Positions 16,329 to 25,477 of a DNA stretch of 64,000 nucleotides are shown in pieces; the stretch's first letter is position 1, and the number at the start of each line of letters is the position of its first letter. A model generated the notes under the pieces. It worked only from the letters and a program-made list of their open reading frames with translations. It was not told where the DNA came from and did not search any database. The stretch covers positions 170,082 to 234,081 of the forward strand of contig NZ_JAYGHA010000003.1 of NCBI RefSeq assembly GCF_034931405.1, in the 5' to 3' direction. This DNA is from RDYJ01 sp034931405. Lineage in GTDB: Bacteria > Cyanobacteriota > Cyanobacteriia > Cyanobacteriales > Nostocaceae. A program made the translations under genes and the position numbers.

Positions 16329-19300
16329 ATGAGTTCTAATATAGCTGCAAATAAAATATATCAGCGAGTAATGGAGCATACTGGCTTCTATCGTGATGGT
16401 GTACCAACTACAGGAGTTACAGAAGCGGAAGAGATTCGCAAGAATTTAGAAAAGCGTATTAAATACAGTGCGGTAATTAATCCTGAGCAAATTAACGCTA
16501 CAGCAATATATGAATTATCTGGTTCACCTTGTATTTATTTTACTCAATTAAATGAACCTAATTATAGAGAGTTAGCTAAACTACATAAATTATGTTGGAA
16601 TCATGGTTTAGCCCCAATGTTGTGGGTAATTACTCCTGATGAAGTTTTGCTTTATAACTCTTATTCTCAACCAAGGGAAGATGATGAAAGTCATCCAAAT
16701 CGCAATTTAATTGAGAGGTTTGAAACAACAAAAAGCGACTTAGAACGTATGAATAAATACGCTAGTCGGTTGCAAATTGAATCTGGTGAATTTTGGCAGT
16801 GGGAAAAAGCCAAGCAAATTGATCGTCAACAAAGAGTAGATTCAGTTCTTGTAAAAGATTTGAATGACGCTGAGAAAGAATTGACCGAAAATCAAAAATT
16901 AGATCGTCAATTTGCTCATGCGTTGTTAATACGGTCTGTTTTTGTTGCTTATTTGCAAGATAGGGATATTTTAAATCAAGACTTTTTTATCAATCGCTTT
17001 GGAGTAGAATCGTTTAACACATTACTAAATAATAAATTAGCAACTTATAATTTGTTTGAGTGGTTGCAAACAATTTTTAATGGAGATTTATTTCCTGTTT
17101 CTTCACAAGAAAGAAATGCTGTAAACAACAAACATCTCAAAATTGCACAAGATTTAATAAGTGGTAAAGTAGATCCAAAAACAGGACAACTACGTTTATG
17201 GCGGTATTATGATTTTAAGGTAATCCCCATAGAATTGATTAGTTCAATTTATGAAAGTTTTATTTATGCTACAAATGCTAAATCAGCAAAAGAGAATAGT
17301 ACACATTATACACCTGTCAATTTAGTTGATTTGGTGCTGTCTGAAGTATTTAAAGAACTAGATGGTAATGCCAAGGTTCTCGATTTAGCTTGTGGTTCAG
17401 GTGTATTTTTAGTTGAATCTTTGCGAAGATTAGTTATTAAACGCTGCGGTAATGGAGAAATACCAACTCGTCATCTAATTCGTGAAACACTATATAATCA
17501 AATCTTTGGCGTAGATATTAACCCAAAAGCGGTTCAAATTGCTGCTTTCAGTCTTTATCTGACTGCTTTAGAATTAGATTATGAATTAGAGCAAAATCGT
17601 CAATTAACACATGATTTAAAATTTGAAAAGCTGATTGGTAAAAATCTATTTACTAGCGACATATTTAATGAAGAAGCAGAATTTAACAAAATAGAAGTAT
17701 TTGCACAAAAACAATTTCATGCAATTGTTGGTAATCCACCTTGGACAAAATCTAAATCAAATAAATCAGCCGAAGAATATTGTAAGCGTAAACGTCCTGA
17801 TTCTGGTTATCCAGATGGATATCCTACAGCTTATGGTACACCTCCAGATCAAGCATTTTTATGGCGTATTGGCGACTTTACCAATGATAAAACTTGTATT
17901 GGTTTAATTTTGCATGGTAAACCATTTTTTAGTAATGATTCAGCAGGTAAAAAATCAAAACAATATTTGCTAATGAGATATAAGTCAAAAGTTATCATCA
18001 ATTTGTCTAAATTGCGTCTAGATAAATTATTTCCAAAGTCTAAAGCTCCAGCAATGATCTTAATAGCCGAAGGTAAACGTTCAGAACAGAGAGATAATTT
18101 TTATTTTGTATGTCCAGAACGCTCTATAGATTTCAGCCGACATGGTATTGTAGAAATTGGAGCAGAACATATTAAAAAGCTGCCAGTTTTTAGCACAGCA
18201 TTAGATTCAGATATGCTGAAAATTGCTACTTGGGGTAGTCCTAGAGATATGTACTTAATTCAAAAATTAAAATCACTTCCTAAAATTACAGAAGTAGCTG
18301 GAAATTCACCTCAAAATGGATTTAAGAGTGGTAATGATCAAGAAGTTCCAGAAGAATGGATAAATAAAAAATGTCTTGAGTCCGGCAAAATGCCTAGATA
18401 TCAAATAGATAAAAATGATGAACTTGATATATTACCTTCACGAATGGAATCACCAAGAAATTTTCAAATTTATGAAAGTCCATTGGTTATAATCTCACAA
18501 AGTTTTGATAGAAATGAGGTATTTTCTGCCTTTAGTCAAGAAGATATTGTTTACACACAAAGATATTCAGGTATTTCTTTTGCACATAGACCATTTTGGC
18601 TAGTATGTTTTTTGAAATTAGCTGTAACTTCAAAATCTTACAATTCAATGAAATATGTTTGTGCCAAATTGATACGCTCCCTTTACATCCAACAAGATAA
18701 GGTCAATTTAGCTCATTACTTAAATGGTGTTATCAACTCATCATTAATAAGTTACTTTTTATTTCTCACAGCTTCATCATGGGGTATTGAGCGTCATGAA
18801 ATAAAAACACAGGATTTAGTACAACTTCCTGTTCCTAAACCTAATGAATATAACGAAAAATTGATTTCTCAAATTATTAAAATAGAAGGTAAATTGCGTC
18901 ACTCTCCTAGTAAATCTGTTGAAAAAGATTTGAAGAAACAACTTGATAAAACTGTATTTGATCTCTATGGTTTAAATGATGATGAACGTATTTTAGTTGA
19001 AGATACTACCCAAATCACGATTGATTTATATATGAATCGTGAAAAATCAGCAGCATTAAAAAAACCTAAAGCTAGTGATTTAGAAGCATACACTTTGAGT
19101 TTTATGAGTGTGATTGAACCATTTTTTGATACGCTCAAAGAAAGAAGTATAGCTGCTGATATATTTGATATTGCTAATACACCATTACAGGTGGTTAAAT
19201 TTAGTATAGTACGGTATCCAGGTCGTGAACAAATTGTACAAACTATTCAGGCTGAGGATTTAATAACTGTGCTGAGAAGCATTGCGGAACAACTACCACC

Positions 19301-19463
19301 AAAATTTGGTGATCGTGTTTTTACACGACGCAATTTAAAAGTCTATGTAGGTGAAAATATATATATTATTAAACCTTGTCAACTTCGTTACTGGAGTCGT
19401 TCTGCTGGCTTGAATGATGCTAATGATATTATTTCTGAACAATTTAAAACACAACCTAATTAA
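16329..19463 (+). CDS. large class I N6-adenine DNA methyltransferase (type IIG/Eco57I-like)
   Basis: A 1044-residue protein built like type IIG restriction-methylation enzymes. An N-terminal domain (about 1-190) has the outline of a type IIG nuclease domain but no E-x-K at the expected strand (PCIYFTQLNEP near 67-77). A helical linker follows (190-320, ending VIPIELISSIYESF). The gamma-class MTase domain has HYTP (326-329), motif I VLDLACGSGVF (350-360), FGVDINPKAVQIA and motif IV NPPW (469-472). The C-terminal 450 residues should contain target recognition. It methylates adenine in a specific site, unknown here. A 5-bp gap separates it from the downstream PD-(D/E)XK gene. Gene and neighbours are more AT-rich than the rest of the window, consistent with transfer. 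Confidence 0.88.
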   Translation: MSSNIAANKIYQRVMEHTGFYRDGVPTTGVTEAEEIRKNLEKRIKYSAVINPEQINATAIYELSGSPCIYFTQLNEPNYRELAKLHKLCWNHGLAPMLWVITPDEVLLYNSYSQPREDDESHPNRNLIERFETTKSDLERMNKYASRLQIESGEFWQWEKAKQIDRQQRVDSVLVKDLNDAEKELTENQKLDRQFAHALLIRSVFVAYLQDRDILNQDFFINRFGVESFNTLLNNKLATYNLFEWLQTIFNGDLFPVSSQERNAVNNKHLKIAQDLISGKVDPKTGQLRLWRYYDFKVIPIELISSIYESFIYATNAKSAKENSTHYTPVNLVDLVLSEVFKELDGNAKVLDLACGSGVFLVESLRRLVIKRCGNGEIPTRHLIRETLYNQIFGVDINPKAVQIAAFSLYLTALELDYELEQNRQLTHDLKFEKLIGKNLFTSDIFNEEAEFNKIEVFAQKQFHAIVGNPPWTKSKSNKSAEEYCKRKRPDSGYPDGYPTAYGTPPDQAFLWRIGDFTNDKTCIGLILHGKPFFSNDSAGKKSKQYLLMRYKSKVIINLSKLRLDKLFPKSKAPAMILIAEGKRSEQRDNFYFVCPERSIDFSRHGIVEIGAEHIKKLPVFSTALDSDMLKIATWGSPRDMYLIQKLKSLPKITEVAGNSPQNGFKSGNDQEVPEEWINKKCLESGKMPRYQIDKNDELDILPSRMESPRNFQIYESPLVIISQSFDRNEVFSAFSQEDIVYTQRYSGISFAHRPFWLVCFLKLAVTSKSYNSMKYVCAKLIRSLYIQQDKVNLAHYLNGVINSSLISYFLFLTASSWGIERHEIKTQDLVQLPVPKPNEYNEKLISQIIKIEGKLRHSPSKSVEKDLKKQLDKTVFDLYGLNDDERILVEDTTQITIDLYMNREKSAALKKPKASDLEAYTLSFMSVIEPFFDTLKERSIAADIFDIANTPLQVVKFSIVRYPGREQIVQTIQAEDLITVLRSIAEQLPPKFGDRVFTRRNLKVYVGENIYIIKPCQLRYWSRSAGLNDANDIISEQFKTQPN

Positions 19464-19468
19464 ATCTG

Positions 19469-20128
19469 ATGACTATAGAATTTGATGACAATGATATTAT
19501 TCTATATTCTGCTGTATATCTACCAAAAGATATCATGTCCGCAGTTTTTGATATTACTATCATTGCTTGGTCAAAAGTGATAGTCAATAGGGAAATAAAT
19601 ATTAATAGTGATGAACCTATAATTGCTGGATGTCTTGGTCGAGCAATGACAAAAGAAAAAAATAGTCGTCCAAAATTAAAAGAGAGAATCAGAATTGAGG
19701 AAGAAGTAGGTACTCGTTCATGTACTAATTCACCTAAACCGAAAGGACGTATTGATATAAAAATTATTTATAGTTATAACGAAAATGAATACTTTGGAAT
19801 GGAATGTAAGCGAGTTAGTAGCACGAATCCAGATAGAGATTTGGGAACGAAGTATGTTTTAGAAGGTGTCAAAAGATTTGTTGAAGGTACATACAGCTTA
19901 GGTCATGACTATGCAGCAATGCTAGGTTTTGTGATTGATGGTAAAGTTAATGAGTGTATTAATTTAATTTGCGATCGCCTGAATAAATATAAAAATGATA
20001 TATGCTTAAAAGAAGATTGGGTTGATGAGCAAAGTTTTGGAACAACACAAAATATATATCGCACTCGTCACCTGCAAAATGGACAAAATATAATGTCTCT
20101 CCTTCATTTATTTCTTATAGTTAGTTAA
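19469..20128 (+). CDS. candidate PD-(D/E)XK nuclease partner of the methyltransferase
   Basis: A 219-residue protein that I cannot place in a named family. It carries the spacing of a PD-(D/E)XK nuclease core: D96 in GRIDIKI, a 15-residue interval, then E112 and K114 in GMECKRV, followed by a helix. It starts 5 bp after the methyltransferase stop, so the two are translationally linked. I infer that this is the cleavage subunit, replacing the nuclease activity the methyltransferase's N-terminal domain appears to have lost. It could instead be a nickase or a dead regulatory subunit. AT-rich like its neighbours. Confidence 0.65.
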   Translation: MTIEFDDNDIILYSAVYLPKDIMSAVFDITIIAWSKVIVNREININSDEPIIAGCLGRAMTKEKNSRPKLKERIRIEEEVGTRSCTNSPKPKGRIDIKIIYSYNENEYFGMECKRVSSTNPDRDLGTKYVLEGVKRFVEGTYSLGHDYAAMLGFVIDGKVNECINLICDRLNKYKNDICLKEDWVDEQSFGTTQNIYRTRHLQNGQNIMSLLHLFLIVS

Positions 20129-20489
20129 TTCTGATACTTCCAGCGTGATAGTTGCAGATCGTTGATAGAGTTATCAAGTTATAGGATGATCGCTCTCAAT
20201 ATTTTGAGTAGACTTTATCCACTGACAAACTGCTTTCCCATAACAAACCCCAGATAACCGGATGCTTTTGTCCTGTAACACCAACAGATGCTAAAATCTG
20301 GGCTGACCTCTCCACATCCGCGTTAACTTCCTTGTCAGTTCCGCAAATTCCAGTTATCCTGTGCAAACACTCCTCCTTTACCATCCAGAAAAAACTCCTC
20401 AACTCCAAACCAACAAAAAAGTTCTAGACTGATAAAGACAAAACCATTGATGGGAGTGTCAACTGCTCAATTAGGACTCAAGAATCCCT
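20129..20489. other. intergenic region after the defence cassette
   Basis: 361 bp between the cassette and the kinase gene. The part at 20196-20430 has a more coding-like base composition, and a minus-strand frame of 70 codons can be read through it. I recognise no protein there and it has no ribosome site; it may be a degraded gene fragment at the edge of the island. Confidence 0.3.
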
Positions 20490-22145
20490 ATGTTAACAGG
20501 TACAATTTTGCAGAGTGGAAAATATACCATTATCCAAGAAATAGGGAGAGGTGGATTCGGTATTACCTTCAAAGCTACGCATCATTACTTAAGTCAAGAA
20601 GTAGTGATGAAAACTATTAATGAAAGACTCAGACAACATTCTGATTTTCCTAAATTTGAGCGTCAATTTCAAGATGAAGCCAGAAGATTAGCCACTTGCA
20701 TCCATCCCAACATTGTCCGAGTTAGTGACTTTTTTGTAGAAGATGGACTACCTTACATGGTGATGGAATATATTCCAGGGGAAACTTTAGGTCAAGCCTT
20801 TGTGTTACCAGGAATACCTTTATCAGAAGAGATAGCAATTCATTATATCCGCCAAATTGGGGCAGCTTTGCAAGTAGTACATAACAACGGTTTGCTGCAC
20901 CGAGATATTAAACCTGATAATATTATTCTCCGCCAAGGAACTCAGGAAGTAGTGCTGATTGATTTTGGCATAGCCAGAGAATTTAACAGCGGTGTTAGAC
21001 AAACTCACACAGGCTTAGTGAGTGAAGGTTATGCACCTATAGAACAGTATTTAACCCAAGCACCGCGCACCTCAGCTACCGATGTTTATGGTTTAGCAGC
21101 AACTTTGTATGCACTGTTAACAGGACAAGTTCCCATACCTGCGTTGTTGCGCGATAGAGAACCAATGCCTTCTCCCCGTGAATTGCAACCCCATCTGAGT
21201 GCATCTATTAATCAAGCTATTATGCGTGGTATGGCGGTTGAATCTCGGTTTCGTCCCGCTACAGTAGCAGAATGGCTGCAATTATTACCCGGAAGCGGCT
21301 TTGAGATAACACCGCAACTACCTACGCAACCAGCACCAACCATAGATTTATCAGCCTTAGAGTCAGAAAATCGGCAAAAACAACCTGCAACTATTTCTGC
21401 TCCCTCACCATCACCAGTAGAAAAAGTTACAGCAATATCAAAAAAAATCGGCTCGTCTAAGGTATTTATTGGCGTTGGTGTAACTTTGGTTGCTGTAACA
21501 GCAGGGTTTAGCGTTACAAAAATGTTAACGAAATCTCAGCCACTTTTTGAACAACACACTCAAGAATCTACTACATCACAACCAGTAGTTGAAACTACAG
21601 CATCACCTCAAAATCAAGATAATTCAACCTACTCTTCCCCTGAATCTGCATCATTTTCTACTTCAGAACGACGTAAGCGCAAACGTCGTTTTTCCCCAGA
21701 ACCAAATCCTAATGGTGATAGCATTTCTGAACAAACTTCACCTCAAGATAATTTTTCAGAAACCCCACGACGCAAAAATCAACAAACCACATCTACACCC
21801 GTGGTTACTCCCACACCATCATTAGTTGAGAAGCTACAGGAAGCTAAATCATCTCCTCAACCTACCCCATCCCCAGAAAATATCTCACCCCCTGCTGTTG
21901 AGAATAACGACTCATCCCAACCTGTAACACCAGCACAACCTAAAAATTCTGTAGTTATACCAGAAGAATCACCCCAACCAAAAAATTCCGTAGTTATACC
22001 CCCAACACCACCAAAGGAATCTCAGAGTTCAGATTCTTCTGCTGTGGTTGTTCCCACACAAGAAACAAAATCAAATTCTGCTGGTGAAAATTCATCTTCC
22101 AAAGAGGAGAAGTCTTTGGAAAAATCAGAAAGTGAAAGCAATTAG
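20490..22145 (+). CDS. membrane-anchored serine/threonine protein kinase
   Basis: A 551-residue Hanks-type kinase. The kinase domain is residues about 11-270 with GRGGFGITF, catalytic K41, LHRDIKPDN (HRD 137-139), DFG 158-160, an activation segment ending EGYAPIEQY and DVYGLAATLY. A Pro/Ser linker, a single transmembrane helix (about 324-342, VFIGVGVTLVAVTAGF) and a long Ser/Thr/Pro/Gln-rich extracytoplasmic tail follow. The tail includes a duplicated QPKNSVVIP segment. Cyanobacteria carry many such kinases and substrates are generally unknown. The low-complexity tail suggests a cell-wall or envelope contact. The stop codon is one base away from the stop of the convergent CapA gene. Confidence 0.92.
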   Translation: MLTGTILQSGKYTIIQEIGRGGFGITFKATHHYLSQEVVMKTINERLRQHSDFPKFERQFQDEARRLATCIHPNIVRVSDFFVEDGLPYMVMEYIPGETLGQAFVLPGIPLSEEIAIHYIRQIGAALQVVHNNGLLHRDIKPDNIILRQGTQEVVLIDFGIAREFNSGVRQTHTGLVSEGYAPIEQYLTQAPRTSATDVYGLAATLYALLTGQVPIPALLRDREPMPSPRELQPHLSASINQAIMRGMAVESRFRPATVAEWLQLLPGSGFEITPQLPTQPAPTIDLSALESENRQKQPATISAPSPSPVEKVTAISKKIGSSKVFIGVGVTLVAVTAGFSVTKMLTKSQPLFEQHTQESTTSQPVVETTASPQNQDNSTYSSPESASFSTSERRKRKRRFSPEPNPNGDSISEQTSPQDNFSETPRRKNQQTTSTPVVTPTPSLVEKLQEAKSSPQPTPSPENISPPAVENNDSSQPVTPAQPKNSVVIPEESPQPKNSVVIPPTPPKESQSSDSSAVVVPTQETKSNSAGENSSSKEEKSLEKSESESN

Positions 22146-22146
22146 T

Positions 22147-23301
22147 TTAATTTGGTTTTTTATTCAATACTACAATTTCTCCCTTCTCATTAATTACTAG
22201 GTCACTATCAGGAAAATCATGTCTATTTAAATAACGTAGTAGTCCCACAGTGCGAAAATATTGATCAATTTGTGGGATACCTTGGCGATTTAAATGCACG
22301 GGAATAATTTTACTAGAGACTAAGTTTCCCTTGGCGTTGAGTTTTACTTCTAAAATCATTGAGTAACCTGTTTGGGCATTTGTAGCTAAAGTTCTGTATC
22401 CTAAAAAGTTGCCTAAAGAATAAGCAATGATTTTTCCTTGATAAAATTCCATCGCTCTCGGAACATGAGGACCATGTCCTAATACTAAATCTGCCCCTGT
22501 ATCAATCATGGTTCGGGCAAATTTTAAGGAGTTACCCCGATTTTCACCATAGAAAAATTCTGTTTTATCTTTGACGTGTAAAGCACCTGTTCCTTCTGCT
22601 CCTACTTGCATGGAAATAATGACAATTTTGGCGTTGTTTTTGGCTTCTTTTACCAATGCTTTAGCAGCTTCTAAGTTATGAACAGAATTATATAAGTTGT
22701 AGGTTGTAAAGCCAATCATAGCAATAGGAATTTGATTAGCTTCTAAATAGAGAATTTGATTTTTATGACCTAATGTTTTAATACCCGCAGCTTCTAAATT
22801 TTTGATTGTATCTTTAAATCCAACTATGCCAAAATCCATTGTGTGATTGTTGGCTATGTTCAAGACATCAAAGCCAGCTTCGGCAAATAATTGGGCATAA
22901 GAGGGAGGGGAACGAAAAGCAAAAGTTTGTCCACGACGGATATCTTTAGCACTGTAGGGATGGTTTGTTAAGCTGCTTTCAAAATTACCAAATAAAATAT
23001 CTGCTCCTTGTAAGTAGTTTCTCACTGACTGTGGTAATAGTTCATTACCATTACGTGGCAATCTATAATTAGGAAAATTCGTACCAGGAATAATATCCCC
23101 AACAGCTTTAATAGTAATTATTTGCTCCTCATCATCTAAGCTGGGGATAGAATCGGGAGAAAATTCGGGAATCTCTGTTGCAATAGCATTTGATTCCTGA
23201 ATTTTACCAAATCTGATTGTCACTCCTAAGCTAATACCCAGACAAAAGCAAACACTCAAAAAACTCAGTGCAAATAGTTCCACCTGGTTGCGATTTGCCA
23301 T
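22147..23301 (-). CDS. CapA-family protein (PGA_cap metallophosphatase-like)
   Basis: A 384-residue protein with an N-terminal membrane anchor (LFALSFLSVCFCLGISLGV) and a periplasmic PGA_cap domain. Motifs are AVGDIIPG (about residue 67), FGNFESSL, NIANNHTMDFG, and VLGHGPHVPRAME, which supply the calcineurin-like metal ligands. Homologues include CapA/PgsA of poly-gamma-glutamate export, but most cyanobacterial members have no PGA operon, and none is seen here; a role in envelope polysaccharide metabolism is inference. Convergent with the kinase, with one base between stop codons. Confidence 0.9.
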   Translation of the reverse strand: MANRNQVELFALSFLSVCFCLGISLGVTIRFGKIQESNAIATEIPEFSPDSIPSLDDEEQIITIKAVGDIIPGTNFPNYRLPRNGNELLPQSVRNYLQGADILFGNFESSLTNHPYSAKDIRRGQTFAFRSPPSYAQLFAEAGFDVLNIANNHTMDFGIVGFKDTIKNLEAAGIKTLGHKNQILYLEANQIPIAMIGFTTYNLYNSVHNLEAAKALVKEAKNNAKIVIISMQVGAEGTGALHVKDKTEFFYGENRGNSLKFARTMIDTGADLVLGHGPHVPRAMEFYQGKIIAYSLGNFLGYRTLATNAQTGYSMILEVKLNAKGNLVSSKIIPVHLNRQGIPQIDQYFRTVGLLRYLNRHDFPDSDLVINEKGEIVVLNKKPN

Positions 23302-23721
23302 ATTTTACTCCTCACGCACTCCCATTAGTCTAACCTAAAATACATCGGTAGTGCTGATATTGTTTCACTTTAATGATGATATAAATACTTAGGATTTAGC
23401 AATCCTAAACCCTTAAGAGAAATTTATATGTATCAGGATTTTCATAAATTGGTATAAGTAGTATCCTAAAGTTAACGCTAGGTTGGTCTTGATTTGGATA
23501 ATATTTTTTAATCTCTTACTATTTTAATCTCCTACTAGATAGAGGAGTTAATACAAAATTATGCTCCATTAGCTAGAAGTTAGGAAACATTCTGCTTTTT
23601 ATAATTTGAATTGATTCAGTAACTTAACTGATAACATCCGCAACTTCTCAAAAATTTTGGGAATCTATCTCTTCTTCCTCACATAAATTCTTAACCAGGA
23701 GAAATCACAGGAGAAATAATT
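23302..23721. other. intergenic region upstream of DUF2267 gene
   Basis: 420 bp of divergent promoter space between capA-like and DUF2267 genes. It is AT-rich, with an imperfect dyad ctaaacc...tttaggat near 23390-23412. No gene or RNA could be supported. Confidence 0.3.
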
Positions 23722-24165
23722 ATGACAATGACAGGATTAGATACCTTTGATGCTACTATACAGAAGACAATTCCTTGGATTAATGACTTAGCAAAAGAAT
23801 TAGGTTGGGAAAATAAACACCAAGTTTTTCAAGGTTTGCGAGCTACATTACACGCATTGCGCGACCGCTTAACTGTAGAAGAAGCGGCTCATTTAGGAGC
23901 GCAATTACCCATTCTTTTAGGTGGATTTTACTACGAAAATTGGCGACCTGGTGCAAAAGCAACTAAAGATAGAACAAAGGCCGAATTTTTACAGCATATC
24001 GACCATTATTTTCGCAATGTTAATGCGGAAATTGATGCTGAATCCTTGGTGCGTGCTGTCTTTAAAATTATGGCTCAACGGGTTTCCCAAGGAGAAATTG
24101 AAGATGTTGTTCACATGATGCCACCAGCATTGCGAGAACTTTGGCCAGAAACAGTAAGAACTTAA
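23722..24165 (+). CDS. DUF2267 domain protein
   Basis: The 147-residue product matches the small all-helical DUF2267 family: ATIQKTIPWINDLAKELGW, split around VFQGLRATLHALRDRL, followed by EEAAHLGAQLPILLGGFYYENW and a C-terminal ALRELWP. The whole protein is one domain with no signal peptide or membrane helix. The biochemical function of DUF2267 is unknown; members are often stress-associated. A GGAGAAATAATT ribosome region lies before the ATG at 23722. Confidence 0.88.
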   Translation: MTMTGLDTFDATIQKTIPWINDLAKELGWENKHQVFQGLRATLHALRDRLTVEEAAHLGAQLPILLGGFYYENWRPGAKATKDRTKAEFLQHIDHYFRNVNAEIDAESLVRAVFKIMAQRVSQGEIEDVVHMMPPALRELWPETVRT

Positions 24166-24181
24166 ATCATTAAACACAAAA

Positions 24182-24200
24182 GGGGGGGATTTTAACCCCC
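24182..24200 (+). terminator. hairpin after DUF2267 gene
   Basis: GGGGG...ATTTTAA...CCCCC forms a 5-7 bp GC stem 17 bp after the stop codon. The following sequence is aataaaattaaaa rather than a U-tract, so termination efficiency is uncertain. Confidence 0.5.
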
Positions 24201-24430
24201 AATAAAATTAAAAATAAGCAATAATTTTTAAGCAATAATTTTGCTGAATTGAGTAGATATAGTAGATATAATTATATTTAGTTAAACTGATTTTTTGTGT
24301 TAGTTGATGTTCATACTATAACAAGCACATTTTATCATTATATCCCCTCCTTCACTCAGAAATAGGGGATGTTGTTGTTAAAAAATAGTTGTTGCTATAT
24401 AATATTTTAGCACCGCCACTATTAACACAG

Positions 24431-25333
24431 ATGACACAGGGGAAAATATTACTTGAATCAGGAACATTATGGACAAAAGTCAAACAAACAACTGCACACG
24501 CTTTAGAATGTGGTGCGTTAAAATCTATTCCGACAGACTTTGAATTTGTCGAACAAGATAGAGTCAAATTTTTGGTGCGAATATTATCTAACTTAAACCG
24601 TAAAAAGGCAGCTAAACAAAAACAAGAACAACAAACTGCTGCCACTGGTAAAGAATTGAATCCTTTTTTACCTTACGAAAAAGATTTATTTGTTGCGGAT
24701 ATTTCCGATACTCATCTGTGCATTTTAAATAAATTCAATGTTGTAGATTATCATTTACTGATTATTACTCGCATTTTTGAAGAACAAGAAAGCTTACTTA
24801 CCTTTGAAGATTTGGCTGCAATGTGGGCTTGTTTAACTGATTTTGATGGTTTAGTATTTTACAATAGTGGTAAACTTGCTGGTGCGAGTCAGCGACATAA
24901 ACATTTACAAATTGTCCCTCTTTCTGGGGAATATATTCCCATTACACCATTATTAAAAGCAGTCAAATTTTCAGACTCGATTACAACTATACCAGGACTG
25001 TCTTTTTTACACGCTTTCACAACATTTGCACCTGAAGAAAGCGCCGCAGTCACTTTAGAAAAATATTATGCTTTACTAGAAGCAGTTGGTATTAAAGAAG
25101 TTGATAATCATAAACAATCAGCTGCATATAATCTTCTGGCTACACGAGAATGGATGTTAGTTGTACCACGTTCTCATGAAGAATTTGAGTCAATTTCTAT
25201 CAATTCTTTGGGGTTTGCTGGTGCTTTGCTGGTGCGGAATGCCGAACAATTGCAGCTGGTTAAAAATATTGGTCCAATGAATATTTTGAAGAATGTCGCT
25301 TTCCCGAATATTAAACCCCCTACTAAAATTTAG
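24431..25333 (+). CDS. ATP adenylyltransferase / Ap4A phosphorylase family
   Basis: The product (300 residues from ATG 24431) belongs to the APA1/2-type adenylyltransferases. These split diadenosine tetraphosphate with phosphate to ATP and ADP, or run in reverse. Visible features are the NPFLPYEKDLFVADIS segment, NKFNVVDYHLLIITR, LVFYNSGKLAGASQRHKHLQ with the nucleotidylating HxHxQ (HKHLQ), and WMLVVPRSHE. Length suits the family. The frame is open upstream to a TTG at 24389, but homology begins at MTQGKILLESG, so 24431 is chosen. The stop codon lies inside a dyad (CTACTAAA/TTTAGTAG) that may terminate transcription. Confidence 0.92.
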   Translation: MTQGKILLESGTLWTKVKQTTAHALECGALKSIPTDFEFVEQDRVKFLVRILSNLNRKKAAKQKQEQQTAATGKELNPFLPYEKDLFVADISDTHLCILNKFNVVDYHLLIITRIFEEQESLLTFEDLAAMWACLTDFDGLVFYNSGKLAGASQRHKHLQIVPLSGEYIPITPLLKAVKFSDSITTIPGLSFLHAFTTFAPEESAAVTLEKYYALLEAVGIKEVDNHKQSAAYNLLATREWMLVVPRSHEEFESISINSLGFAGALLVRNAEQLQLVKNIGPMNILKNVAFPNIKPPTKI

Positions 25334-25364
25334 TAGAGGGAATAATAAAAGTTGTAAAAATAAA

Positions 25365-25470
25365 CCCTGGCTATTAGAAATAGCAGCTATACAAACCAAG
25401 TCAGTCTACGCGGATTAATAACCCACGGAGGTAGGTTTTGTCTGTGTAGCTGTGACTTCCAGAAGCTTTG
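25365..25470. repeat. dispersed palindromic repeat copy
   Basis: This interval has left arm ggctattagaaatagcagct and right arm aggttttgtctgtgtagctg, related to the arms of the element at 2-161 and the copy at 27385-27445. It fills the gap between convergent Ap4A phosphorylase and aspS genes. The internal sequence differs between copies. Confidence 0.55.
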
Positions 25471-25477
25471 ATTTTGG

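Noticed and set aside
20196..20408. 70-codon minus-strand frame after the defence cassette
   Set aside because: No recognisable family and no ribosome site; may be a fragment, but I cannot support a gene.
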